The position numbers and the translations under genes were made by a program. The notes beneath the pieces are model-generated. The model did no database searches. It saw only the letters and a list, made by a program, of their open reading frames with translations, and was not told the origin of the DNA. A stretch of 64,000 nucleotides of DNA. Source: Amia ocellicauda (taxonomy: Eukaryota > Chordata > Actinopteri > Amiiformes > Amiidae). Positions 13,949 through 25,488 of this stretch are shown here, one piece after another. The first letter of the stretch is position 1; every line of letters begins with the position of its first letter. Location of the stretch: the NCBI RefSeq assembly GCF_036373705.1, contig NC_089856.1, forward strand, positions 12,301,001-12,365,000, given 5' to 3'.

Positions 13949-15031
13949 CAGTCATGGATAAATCATACTAACACTGACCCACATAGAGTGAGTCAGTCAC
14001 TGAGAGGTCACATTGTAACACTGACACACAGACCCACATAGAGAGAGAGATACAGTGCACACACACAATGCGAAGCATGGGGACACTGCCTTCTCTCTCA
14101 CCTTGGTCTGGAAGCTGAAGATCGTGATGGACAGGCAGACCAGGGCCGTGATCCCCAGACACAGCAGCACAGACTTGGTATTGTAGTAGCTACGAGGCAG
14201 AAAAGAAAGGATAGAGGGCAAAGGAGAGAGAGAGTGGGAGAAGACAAGAGAGAGGGGATCTGATATACATGTGCACAGGAGGGCCTATGTAAAAATATGC
14301 TAAAACGCAACAAAAATAAATATCGGTCCATTTGAGTATCTGTTCATCTGTGTTAAGAACTGATGTGCCACAGAAGTTTGGAAAAGCTACACATGACAAG
14401 AAATAACCATGGAAAAGGTATTGATCGAAGGAAGTGGAAACATCTTGGGGAGGCCATCATCATGCAGTGGACCAATACAGGCTGATGATGATGATATGTC
14501 TATCTATCTATCTATACATACAATTAGCACAGGATTCTCACTAAAAGCAATATATATTTATGTTTATAATGTTGGTGTCCTGCACAAAATTTGAAGTCGT
14601 TAGGCAGAGACTAGTGTGGATGAAAAGCCATGAGTGAAATGGGGGAAAAGCAATAGTTATAGCTTTCTCATACTGACATGTATTACAGCACAGGATGGTA
14701 CGGCACATGGGCAGGCAGACAGACAGACACACAGGTAGGCAACAGTACCTGGACACAAAAGCCATCATGTTGGCCATGCTGACAGTCTGAGGCAATGACA
14801 GCACATGCCAATGGAAAAAATGAAATAAAATAAAACAGGACAGGACAGTGAGAATAAAGATGGACAGACAGACAGACAGCACTATACCTGGACAGCATCC
14901 CTGTCATGTAAGAGAGGGAGAGGGTCTGGAACGGGAGATGAGAGGGGTTAGTCAGTTGGATTTGTCGATACCTGGCTACTGGCCCGTAAAAAGTTATCAA
15001 ATAAAATAAATGCAAAATGGAAACAATATCA

Positions 15032-15073
<42 letters not shown>

Positions 15074-18000
15074 TACCCCTGATCATTAATAATCTGTAAA
15101 ACACTAAATAAATGGGAGATGGTCCAATTGAGCTCAGTGGTCTCCAGCCCATAGTCCTGGAGATCCCCAGTCCAGTTAGCTCAATATAGCCCCCATGAAT
15201 TGCTGAAGAAGGGGAGCACATGTTAGTTAATAACCAACTAAATAAATCAAGCTTTTTTGTCAGGGAAGGGAAGTCTGGTCAAGCCCACCTTCTTAAGGTA
15301 TCACAATAAATGGTCTCCGATCTTTGTATAATCGATTCGATGGTCACCGATCAGACCTGCTGAACTAGGGCTGTACAAGGGCCAGGCTGGATGTCCAATT
15401 CTCCTGTGGTATAATGCAAGAATGCCCAGAGGAGCTCAAGGACTTGCACTGGACTATTTTGGACTGGGTGGGAGTCAGGACACACTGTCCCTGCTGTGGT
15501 CTCCCTCTCCTGCCCACTGCCTTCTCGGATTCGTTCCTGCTGGTTAAATATGCAAGAGGCAGCAGAGGGACGCAGAAACGTCAGGCCCAGTGGTTTCTGT
15601 CTGTGCCGAAGCCTTTTCATATTACTTCATATTACATAAATTAAAAAAAGTTGTAAATGAATACGAGAAAGGGAAAGATGCATCATTAATTATCCAGGAG
15701 CTTTTGATACGGAGTAACTGATACTCACAAACACAGCCAGCAGGATCAGGTTCCAGGGAAACTGCCTCCTGAAACAGAGCACACACAGGGTCGGGGTGAG
15801 AGTCGTGCAGACTACCTCCTCACTCGCCGCCACCTCTCTGATCCAAAAACTTTTGATTTAATGGTGCTCGAGATTCTGCAATCTGATGACCAGGGAAAAG
15901 GGCTGTCTAGGAGCACAGACAGAGCGGTCCCAGATCCCCCCCTGGTTGTCTGACATTTTAATAGCTCTGTGGCGCCGGGGGGTTCGGGGGTAGTTGGTCA
16001 AATCTGGCCGACAGGATCAAGCCAGCAAATCTCAAGTTAATGGAGGGCTAAGAAGGTGGGGGTACACTGAATTACACCCCCCAAATGAACTACTGCTTGT
16101 TAGTCATCAATACAGTATATCATATATTAATAATGATAATAATACCTTGGTCCACTGCAGCAGGATAGGGTCAGGTAGGTGATGAAGAACACTGCACTGT
16201 TGAGAATCAGAACAGGTTAGTATTAGTAATAATAATACAAATAATCATAATAATATACTTATTTATTTATTTCTCTGTTACTTACTAGGAAGCCCAGTAC
16301 CAGCCAGGGTTGCCCTGAATGTAGACTTTGATTGGATCACTGTGGGAGAGACAGGAGATATTACTTACAATATAGTGGTTATGGAGGAAAATGAGACAGC
16401 CCCTGGGTATGTCCAGGACCTGGGCTGGAGACTCTTGATCTACAATACACAGTACACAGTACACAAACTCACACACACGCACACAAACACAGACACAGAC
16501 GCACACAGACACAGACACAGACGCACACAGATAGAGACACACACGCAGACAGACACACGCACACAGACACACACGCACACAGAGACAAACACATGCACAC
16601 AGAGACGCAGACACACACAGATAGAGACGCACATGCAGACACAGACCATCAGTTGTTGTGCCACACTCAGGAAATGTCAAGCACTACATAAACACTATAA
16701 ACTGCACAATACATACAAAAAACACACTGCGCACAGACGTGCAGGACAGACCACGCCCCCTTTACACTCAGGACACGCACCAGAAGGTGAAGAGGGCGAC
16801 AATGGCCACGGTGACAGCCAGCTGGATCATCAGGATGACGTAGACCTGTAGGGAGACCAGCACAGGTATCACACATCAGGCAACACATCATGACTTCACA
16901 GGGGGGTGTGTAAGGTGTTTGCTTATACACACGCACACAGGGAGAAGTTTACAATCCGTGATTTGTCTGTTCTCCCCCAACTGTTTTGTTAGGTGTGTCA
17001 CTGCCTCTCGCCACCAGAGAGAGCTCTAGCCGAAGCTCCCCCCAGTTCAAACTTATCCCAGTTCACAGGCTACAGAGCAGCAGGGAGAGGCTGAACAGAC
17101 ACTCCCAGAGGGATGGGGGAAAAAGGACGGGGGGACAGGCAGCAGGCAGGACTCCCGTGTCTCCTGTACCTTCCTGATGAAGACCCGGCGGATGTTTTTG
17201 TCGTCCCAGCTGAATTCTGTCAGCATCTCTCCGTCGCCAGCGTAACCGCCGTTGCTGTAGCTCGGGCTGGTGTCTGGGGGAGAGGTATAGAGTGTGAGAG
17301 AGAGGGGGAAGAGAGAGAATGGGAGAGGCAGAGGAAGAGATTGAAGGGTTGAAAGAGAGAAAGAGGGAGACTGATTTATTGAAATAGTGAAGCAAAGGAT
17401 CTACAGAGAGAGGGAGCAAAAGGAACAAGAGGGGGAGGGCAGGTGAAGCAACAAGCATTTGGTGAAGTGGCCAGGGAGGGAGGGAGAGAAAGTGAGAAAG
17501 AGAAGAGGGGTTGTGTTGTGTGACTCACTGGGATCCACGTAGGCCCAGCTGGGGTGCAGGGGGACGCTGGGGGGAGGCGGGGGTCCCGCGCTAGTCTTGT
17601 TGTCTGGCGCTGTGGCTTCCTCATAGCTGGGCGGGGCTGTGGTCATAGCTCCCCCTCCCTCTGGCCCATTAGCCGTCTTGTTTGTCACCGAGATCTGAAA
17701 CGAGCACGAGAGAGCGGCACGGTGAGAGGAGGTTTCTGATAGACAGGAGTAGGCCATGAGAAACAGCTCTCCTCCACACTCCCCCGTCTGTCCTCTCTGC
17801 GCTCCGCCCACCTTTAATCGCCTCTCCTCGCTTTTCAGTTTCCTCAGTTTACACAGCAAGAAATGTGTGTGTGTGTGTCTGTGTGTGGTGAGGAGGTGAC
17901 AGGGGACTCAAAGACACTGGCCCTCCCATCTCATCTGCATTTTATTTTTTTAAGGATAGTTTATTTTTTTGAAGAACACAAAGAATACCCAAAATGAATC

Positions 18001-20146
18001 AATTCAAAGTCCGAACCCAATCCCAGGCAACAGCGTCCTGACTCCACCACCTCTCCCTCTCCACAGCAGCGTTGGTCCCTTCGTCATTGCGTCCCTTGTC
18101 CCTCATCCTCTCAGCCCAGCACAAGCAGATTCCCCTTTTGTTGCTAATTGTACTGGCTCCTCCCAGCCTGTAGCTGGGGTTTGCCATGACTGGGCATCTT
18201 AGTGTCAATCTGGGGAAAATGTCACCAGGCCTGGCTCCCTTAGCATTGCACTGCGTGGAGTGTCAGATTGGTCGTATATAAGATCGTATATTAAAGCCCC
18301 CCTGATGGGTGTGAGACAGGTTGCACTGCTCCCCCAACTCAAGAGTTACTTCAATTTCTTTCCCACTGCTTGATCCGTTAACCAATACGGCCTGGCAGCG
18401 GTTCCCCAGGTCCGAGGACCAGTCACCTTGAACAGGGGTCCTCCTGAATCACACTTTCCAGAAAACACTCTACCCAAAACCACAAAACATATCTGCTTCC
18501 CAGAGCTCAGCAGGCATCCCTGTTCCCGTAACTCCCCCATACAGACTCCCTGCCTCAAGTTAAACCCTTGCCTCAGTCTGCTGAGACTCTGATCCAGTCA
18601 GATTAATGAAGGTGTGTTTTTTTTTTTCTTTCTATTATTATTGTTGCTTTCAGCATGCAGGCCCAAGCTCTTCCTCCTGTGAGTGAAGAGTACGTGATCC
18701 TGACCCCGCCACACAAGAGCGCCCCAGACTGTGCTGCTCTGGCTTGTGCTCGAATTGGTGCCAGCAGAATTCGGGCCTCAAGTCAAGATCTCCAGAACAC
18801 TGCTGGAGTGCCCTGGCCAAGTGACCCAGCTCTCTCTCCATTTGAGTTGATTGGTTTGGCCCTGAATCTGCTTCCTCACCACCGTCCAGCACTGTGGTCT
18901 CTATACTCCACTGTCTTGTGTCCGCTGTGTGCGCCATTGTCCCCCTGATAGGTCACATTCTTTCCCTCTAGTACCTCAATACCTTATCTCTTCCATCCCA
19001 TACTGTTATTGCTCAGCTATGTCTCCTTATTAATATAATCCATGGCCACGCATTCACACCCCACTATCCCCAAATGTCTTTCCTTCGTAGGACGCAAAAC
19101 TCTCCCAATGTGGGAGTACAGAGACGCAGTTCCCGGTTGCAAAGCCCCGTCGCCACCAACATTCAGCTGACATCGGCCTAAATCTTGAAGATCAGCCTCT
19201 GGTGCAGAACAGGGGAGAACTGGAAAGATAGTATCAGGGATTTTCAGGAGGGAGGCAGACTGAGCCCCAGACTGCGTCTCAGCTCAGATGGGGAAGGGGG
19301 GCAATTTTGCAGCTCTGGCCAATGCAGACTCTTCCCCTGAGCACGAACACGGCGCTGTATACGCCACACAGGAACTCGAGACGAGTCACTCGGGCCTCTG
19401 GGACCATCTCATTGTGACTGCTGCACGTTTCAAAGTTCAGGAGATGGTAAAAGGGAATTAAATAATTCCTGTATTTCTCCCCCTCTCCATCTGCACTGCC
19501 CTACGAAATGCACCAGAAGACAGAGAGCGATTTGAGAGAAAAATATATTAAAAACACAGCTACACAGTTTTGCCACCTCTTCCTGCCAAGACACCTCTTT
19601 TAGCAGATGGATGGAGGGAGCAAGTGAGTGTGAGAGAGTGGGGGGGGCAGGCAAGTTACATAATAATAAACATGATATATCCCTCCATCACATCATGCTT
19701 TATTTCTCAGAAACACAACAAACAAAAAAATCATGAGAAAAAACAATAAAAAAAAAAAAACTATAAAAACTATCGGACAAAACCACCCATTTAAATAAAA
19801 AAACTCTGCAGCCCTGTGTAAAAGCTATCCAGCTACTGTTCTGTTGCCATTTTTGACAGACACATCTCTACAAGATGAGAGCAAAGTGGAGAAAGAAGCA
19901 AATGCGCAGGCTGAAGCACAAGAGGTGAAAGATGAGGCAGAGGTCCAAGTAAAGGCCAGCTCCTCTACTGCAGCCGTGATGACCCCGCTCCCCTTCACCT
20001 CCACCTCCACCCTGCAGAGCCAGAGGGCGGTGCCATCGACCGATCTCCAACACCCGAAAGCCACCCAACTTCAGACTGAGACTGCGTCCCTAGCCAGCAC
20101 TGTCACATCTGCGTATGTTCAAGAGTCCTACCTTCCCCTGAGTCAT
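13053..20146 (-). CDS. faim2: Fas apoptotic inhibitory molecule 2 (FAIM2/LFG, TMBIM2), 12 coding exons
   Basis: FAIM2 is a multi-pass membrane protein of the BI-1/TMBIM family. It protects cells, especially neurons, from Fas-triggered death and affects ER calcium. Exons on the minus strand: 20146-20132 (MTQGK), 17694-17529, 17273-17170, 16845-16781, 16339-16286, 16196-16146, 15768-15729, 14925-14888, 14189-14102, 13892-13797, 13415-13362 and 13202-13053. All phases agree and give 306 aa (human is 316). The cytosolic N-terminus has the PPSYEEAT motif and a Pro-rich run. Seven hydrophobic segments follow, with family signatures [40 protein letters not shown] and [20 protein letters not shown]. 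It ends QIFGSQRE, close to the human FAIM2 terminus, which favours FAIM2 over GRINA and TMBIM1. An acceptor at 20254-20256 suggests a 5' UTR exon 20253-20132 and a further upstream exon. Confidence 0.95.
13894..13946 (+). repeat. (GA)n microsatellite beside a FAIM2 acceptor
   Basis: A near-perfect GA run on the plus strand starts 2 bp past the acceptor-side edge of the exon 13797-13892. On the transcribed strand it forms that acceptor's pyrimidine tract. Confidence 0.95.
14749..14786 (-). CDS. faim2: FAIM2 alternative exon 8b, predicted mutually exclusive with 14888-14925
   Basis: This 38-bp open segment has an AG acceptor just before 14786 and a CAG/GTACTG donor after 14749. It encodes [12 protein letters not shown] plus two bases of the next codon. 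Exon 8a (14888-14925) encodes [12 protein letters not shown] plus two bases, with the same length, same phases (0 in, 2 out) and the same T-x-S-x(3)-M pattern. The intron between them is only 101 bp. Using both exons would shift the frame, so a productive message should contain only one. The swap changes half of a membrane helix. Splicing itself is inferred, not seen. Confidence 0.7.
15033..15069 (+). repeat. (CA)n microsatellite in a FAIM2 intron
   Basis: About 18 CA units in the intron between exons 15729-15768 and 14888-14925. Confidence 0.95.
16465..16645 (+). repeat. Degenerate CA/CAGA-rich repeat in a FAIM2 intron
   Basis: An imperfect ACACAGAC-type tract between exons 16286-16339 and 16781-16845. 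It produces long spurious frames on both strands. Confidence 0.9.
17695..20131 (-). other. faim2: FAIM2 intron 1
   Basis: A 2.4-kb intron between the five-codon first coding exon and exon 2. I saw no repeats of note and no further exon with matching phase. Confidence 0.7.
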
Positions 20147-20253
20147 AGTGGCAGCGTCTCCCTCCTGTTGTTGCTGCGGTTGTTTATCTCTGGAGACTGA
20201 ATAAAGCTGCTTATTCTTCCCTGCTTCAGTTGCCTGCTGTCTCTGACCAAATA

Positions 20254-22914
20254 CTGCAAAACAGACCAGAGGCTGAGAAAGATGGACAGATGAGACCGAT
20301 ACAGAGAGAAACAGAGAGTCTGCGAATCCCTGACTTGCTTCTGTAACTGGTTTGCAAAAAAACAAAAAAAAGACCCTTAATACCGCAATAGTAGGCTAAT
20401 CCAGCGCCAGTGCAGTTCCCTCTCTCTCTCTCACTCCCCCCTCCCTTGTGCTAAAAAGGACATTCTAGCAACATCCAGGTAGAGCAACTGCATTGATGGA
20501 AGCCTGAGATGTACCATTCCAGCCAGCACTGGGGGGGGAGTTGTTGTTAGGGCAATGTGCTTGTATCCATGTGTGACTAGTGATGCAACCAATACCCAGA
20601 GAGATCTAGATTCATCGCTCTGCAGCTAGCATGAGGGAAGGGGAGGGGAGGGGGGTGGGAATTTTTTTTCTTCCAGAGCTTGCTCTCTCTCTCTCACACT
20701 CTGATTATTTATTTTTCCCCCTATTTCTTTGGGTGACAGACACTTCACACACAATTCACATTTCTGCCTGTGAGAGAGAGAATAATCTGCAGAGATCTGT
20801 GAAGAGAGCAATCTGCCCTGTAGAGAGAGAGAGGCTGACAGAAACAGCGGGAGTGTGCTGGACGGCACTAGAAACAGCTGAAACCCAGTGAAAGAGACAA
20901 AAAGGAGAGAGAGAGAGAGTGAGTAGTGGGCAGCAGGTTAATTGATTCCACTCAGTAGGCCAGGAGTCAAGAACTGACGAGATCGGGAGGGGGTCAAAAA
21001 ATGAGAATGGCTAGAGACAGCAGAGAACAGAGTTAGGAGACTGGGCCAGGCAAAGCACTGAACAAGCACACCAGGACACTCACTGTAATAAAACTAAAAT
21101 CCTCCTCTTCCTCCTAACAATCTTCATCCTCATGGCAATGCTAATTAACCAGCCATTGTGCAAATTTTGCATCTGGTCAGCTTAACATGTCCACCAAGAT
21201 TCCACAAGCCCCAGGCACTGCTATGACCGGCCCTCTTAGGCAGGGGAGCAATGGCCTGTGTGGGACACAGTCTCTGGGATGCAACAGTTGTGCAAAAACA
21301 CAAAGGAGAGGGAACTAAAACAAACACAAACCAATCACAGGGAAGCCTTGAAATGTTGTAACAGTCTTTTGTCGCATGTGCGCCAGTGAGCACAGGTTTT
21401 GTAACAAACTGGTAAAGGGGTTAAAGTGGGGCTTTAATCCCTGGATTTAAAGACATGCACTGAGCCTCTTATGCAGTCTGTCCATGATCCCTCCTGTTTT
21501 CCAGCACCTAGCTTGTGTAACACACTCTGCTACTATTGCACTTAGCTGTTAGAGCCCTGGTGTCAGTGTGCCTTACTTAAATCACAGCTTCTCCATTGTA
21601 AAATTAAAAGAGAAAAAATGAAATAAAAATCTGGTAAAGGATGGTACACCTTGCACAATAATGGATTCTGGACCTAGAAGAGGTCGTATTTCTGCCAAGA
21701 AATAAAAAATAAAAAATAAAAATAAAAATAATAATAATAATAATAATTAGTTATCTTAACACCTGGAAGCAGGGCACTAGAGACGCAGTCGTGGGTTGTT
21801 GGCACCCCCGTGTGGTATAAACGCCCATGCTGTGAAATGTGGGCGGTGATCTCAGCCAGCGCAGAATGGTTCACCCGACCTCTCACTCCCTCTTCCCCTG
21901 ACTCCCAAACATAGCACACAGTACAACAGTGCTCATCTTAAGGTTTTAATGTAAAATAGACAGATGGCGAGCATGCTTGCAACAATGCAAGTGAAGGGAA
22001 GGGAACAATGCAATATGAAGGTCAAAGACAGCGCTGACTTCAGTTCTGCCCTGCGGTGCCCTCTCGCTTTACAAAGTCTTAAAAAGTCTTAAAATGAAGA
22101 TGTTGCTCTTCAAACATTCTCCTTCTTTGTATGAAAACATGCTGGTTGGTGGCTTCCGGATAAGAGTTGGGTTTCCTTTCTTTCCTACCCTGCCGAACAT
22201 GGACGCTTGTTGTCTGGGACTCCATGTGCCAGCCGGGGATCAGCCAGAGCCGTTGAGGTTGGGTGAATCCCCTCAAGATGTCTGATTCGGGGAGAGCTGT
22301 AATCACGGCAGGGTTTCCTGTCAGCGTCCTTTTCAGTGAAACTGTGGCTGGAGCTCATGAGGGGCCAGAGAGACATCCAGAGCAGCATGCTTCTCCCCAT
22401 TTCAAATTCCATTCAAATAATTCTTATGGTTTCATGTTTTTTATTTACATGTTTGTGTGGTAATATACATATGCACAAAAAACCTGCAGAGGAGCTTCAC
22501 ACAAAGCTTATATTGTCCACCAAGACAGCATTTCCCAGCCTTGTCAAGCCTAGGTCACACCTATTTAATAGAACACATTGTGTGTCTGCCTGCCCCCACC
22601 CCTCAGTATAAACTTGAAACACAAACCTGTCAGCAACATATTTAATTTTACACAAGTTGAGATTAAATTTATTGATTCGTTTATTTCTCTCGTGTGTGAT
22701 GTTCCGAAAATTCCAGCGCACACCGGTTCATGCCTGAAGACCGTGGTGGACATTTGTATTTACATACATTCTTTACCTGCCCACTGCTGGTGAGAAAAGG
22801 TACTGTGGTACCTGAAGTGTACTTTTGACAAGTTCTCCTATTTCTGTCCTTGTGTCAGCTCCTCTGGTGATGCCCCTCAGCTTCAACCACACTTCTGCTT
22901 TAATCAAGTCTCTC
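20254..22914. other. FAIM2 upstream region and probable MFSD5 3' UTR
   Basis: No coding exon was recognised. Low-complexity purine-rich blocks occur near 20640-20660 and 20905-20925, with an (ATA/ATT)n tract near 21705-21750. The part next to 22914 follows the MFSD5 stop codon and is probably its 3' UTR. Confidence 0.35.
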
Positions 22915-24423
22915 TCAGTGCTCACCCTCTCCCCTGCCCTCCTCCCCGCTCTCCGGGCCCCCCGACACCTCCAGTCTGAGCTGGGGGTCGTGTCGACCCA
23001 GGGTGAACAGGCTGACCCCAGCCAGCAGGGCGGCGAGCATCATACCTGCACAGCCGGTGAACATGTGGCGCGTGCCGCCCCCACCCTCACCCTCGCCCCC
23101 AGGGGCGGACACCTCGCCGTGCAGAGCCAGCAGCCCCAGGCAGGCCAGCAGGTGGAGGGGCAAGCGGAACCAGGCCAGCACCCCGGCCCGGCGCTCCTGG
23201 GGAATCACGCGACTCTGCAGGAAGCTTACGGCTGGGAAGTACAGCCCGCAGGCCAGCTCCAGCAGCAGGAAGGCCAGGAAGGACTCGTGGGGCCGGGGCT
23301 GGCCGGGGGCGGTGGAGAACACCAGCATGAACAGGGCGAAAAAGGCCAGCAGGGCGGCCAGGCAGAGCAGGTGCACGGGCTGCAGGCGGTAGCGGCTGGA
23401 GGAAGCCAGGCGGTACAGTGAGGAGCCGGCCATACTGGCAGCCATCAGGCAGGAGAAGACTATGCCCAGCGGGGGGCCGTGGGGGTCCAGCACAGGTGTC
23501 CACAGGAACACGAAGATGTACAGCACGCTCTCAAAGGCCGCCTGCAGGCCCCCCAGCAGCAGCACCCGCCGATCTGACAGCAGGCAGCGCAGGCCCTCCA
23601 GGCAGCTGCGGGAGAAGCGCGCTCTCATGGGAGCCGAGAGCGGAGCGGCAGTGGTGGAAGAGGAGGAAACAGAGCTGCCCTGAGCCCCCTTCTTCTTCTT
23701 CATCATCATCGCCATCCCTTCCTCCCCCTCCTCCTCTTCCTCCCGCCCCCAGTCACGCAGCACCACCCAGCTACACAGGCCCAGACAGGGCACGGCCGCC
23801 ATGAAAGGCGCAACCGGGCCCAGCCCCAGCCACTCCGCCAGCAGGTTGGCCGTCAAGCCAGCACCCACCGCCAGGCCGTGGTTCCAGGTGGCAGCGCGGG
23901 CGAAGGTAGCTGGGATCCACTCCACAGGGAAGTCATGGGCCTCCACATGGCGCTCTACGTACCAGGCCTCGAAGGCAGTGGCCAGCAGGGAGGTGGACAG
24001 CCCCCCCAGCACGCGGCCCAGGATCAGCACAAAGTAATCGCGCGACAGCTTGGTCAGGCAGCAGGCAGTGTATGCCACGCAGAACAGCAGGCAGGTGCGG
24101 CGGCGGCCCAGGGCCAGGGGGAGCCAGCCCGCCAGGGGTGCCAGCAGCACGCAGGAGGCCAGGCCGAACACATACAGGATGGCAATCTGCGACTCCAGGA
24201 AGTTGTAGTGGCGGTACAGCTTGTACAGGTAGGGCCCCTGCAGCCAGTCGGCCCACAGCGCCAGGAGGTAGCCACGCAGGAACAGCGTCTGGAAGCAGCG
24301 GAAGGCGGGGTTGGCGGAGGCGGCGGGGGCGGACTGGCGGCGCTGTGCGCGGCACGCACTCAGCTCCAGCCCCAGGCATAGTGCCAGCAGCACCACAAGT
24401 GCCAGATAGGCAGTCACCAGCAT
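22915..24423 (-). CDS. mfsd5: Major facilitator superfamily domain-containing 5 (MFSD5)
   Basis: MFSD5 is a multi-pass membrane protein of the major facilitator superfamily, described in eukaryotes as a molybdate-anion transporter. The gene is one intact coding exon of 502 aa (human is 450). Signatures shared with human MFSD5 include the MLVTAYLA start, YLYKLYRHYNFLESQIAILY, FEAWYVERHVEAHDFP, EWIPATFARAA, LRCLLSDRRVLLLG, FVFLWTPVLDPHGPPLG and ELACGLYFPA. About twelve hydrophobic segments are visible. The extra length is mostly a hydrophilic insert around residues 230-265 (runs of Glu, Met, Lys and Ser) in the central loop. On the minus strand an acceptor precedes 24501 and a strong donor follows 25177, which suggests a non-coding first exon near 25.2 kb. 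Confidence 0.95.
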   Translation of the reverse strand: MLVTAYLALVVLLALCLGLELSACRAQRRQSAPAASANPAFRCFQTLFLRGYLLALWADWLQGPYLYKLYRHYNFLESQIAILYVFGLASCVLLAPLAGWLPLALGRRRTCLLFCVAYTACCLTKLSRDYFVLILGRVLGGLSTSLLATAFEAWYVERHVEAHDFPVEWIPATFARAATWNHGLAVGAGLTANLLAEWLGLGPVAPFMAAVPCLGLCSWVVLRDWGREEEEEGEEGMAMMMKKKKGAQGSSVSSSSTTAAPLSAPMRARFSRSCLEGLRCLLSDRRVLLLGGLQAAFESVLYIFVFLWTPVLDPHGPPLGIVFSCLMAASMAGSSLYRLASSSRYRLQPVHLLCLAALLAFFALFMLVFSTAPGQPRPHESFLAFLLLELACGLYFPAVSFLQSRVIPQERRAGVLAWFRLPLHLLACLGLLALHGEVSAPGGEGEGGGGTRHMFTGCAGMMLAALLAGVSLFTLGRHDPQLRLEVSGGPESGEEGRGEGEH

Positions 24424-25177
24424 GCTGCCCGGCTCAGCGTCTTTCCCCAGCTCTGGAGGCCCCCTGGTGTCTCTCTCTGGTTTACAAGATCAGAAACAGA
24501 CCTGCAATATACCAAGAAAGATGACATGGAGGCAGTTTTAAAAACAAGGACTCGTATCCCTCGGGAAACAAAGTAAGATGAGACAATTAGGCAGTTTACA
24601 AATTAAATTAAATATCCAGATGAACACAAAACAAAACTGCTTATCCTTACTGTTAAGCCCTTTAAATCGCTTTAAATACAAAAAGTGCATTTAATTTTAA
24701 GTGCGTATAATTATCTCCGCAGGGATATGCAAACATGACAATCCAAGCAAGCACAACGAAGGGCAGTAAACCTGAAGCCAGTAGCCCGTTTGCAGGCATT
24801 ACACCGGGGGACGCATGGACCTGTCCCACCTGTGTGCGGGAATCCTGCTGTTCAGAGGCGAATCCCGGCTGGTTCATCACCATCAACCAACACACCAGTT
24901 TTAAAAAGTGTCTTTCCTGTTGATCTTTTCTACCGATGTATTGCGTACGACACTGTCGCCTTCCTGGGAACCTGCCACGTTGTATGACATGATGGTGACA
25001 CTCGTGTTTAACATTAATCGACCATAACGGATTACGGAAGCCGGTGCGTCATTAACGAACTGAAATAAATACAGATCAACATGTGTTTTGTATGCACGCG
25101 TTGAACACACGACTATAATAAATCTTTTGTTTTTTCTTTGAAACGTAATATCCATTGTTGGTTTAAATAAACTTACC
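24424..25177 (-). other. mfsd5: MFSD5 5' UTR and predicted 5' intron
   Basis: Minus-strand text shows an ATTGCAG acceptor just before 24501 and an AAAG/GTAAGT donor with the exon ending at 25177. The single-exon CDS would then be preceded by a non-coding exon and a 675-bp intron. No coding frame continues across the junction. Confidence 0.45.
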
Positions 25178-25448
25178 TTTGCTTTTGTATTCTTGTCTCT
25201 AGATGGATTTCATCTTAAACCTCCAAAGGACTTGCGTGATATTTTCGGACTGATAGTTTAGCTTTAGAATCGGAAAAGGGCTTGTGTAAGACATGCATTT
25301 ATTATACACCAACTTGGTACACATTTAATGCATATTTATGTTCCAGCCAGTTGGGTTGACAAATGTTTACTACAAATACTGTAAATAACTTCACTGTCAC
25401 ATATTTTGGTTTCTCTAAAGCTGGTCTTGTATTCATGTACTATATATT

Positions 25449-25488
<40 letters not shown>

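Noticed and set aside
16342..16851. 169-codon plus-strand frame of Thr/His repeats
   Set aside because: Produced by a CA-rich repeat between two FAIM2 exons.
22825..24524. Long plus-strand and alternate minus-strand frames over MFSD5 (up to 198 codons)
   Set aside because: Shadows of the GC-rich MFSD5 coding exon; only the 502-codon minus frame matches a known protein.
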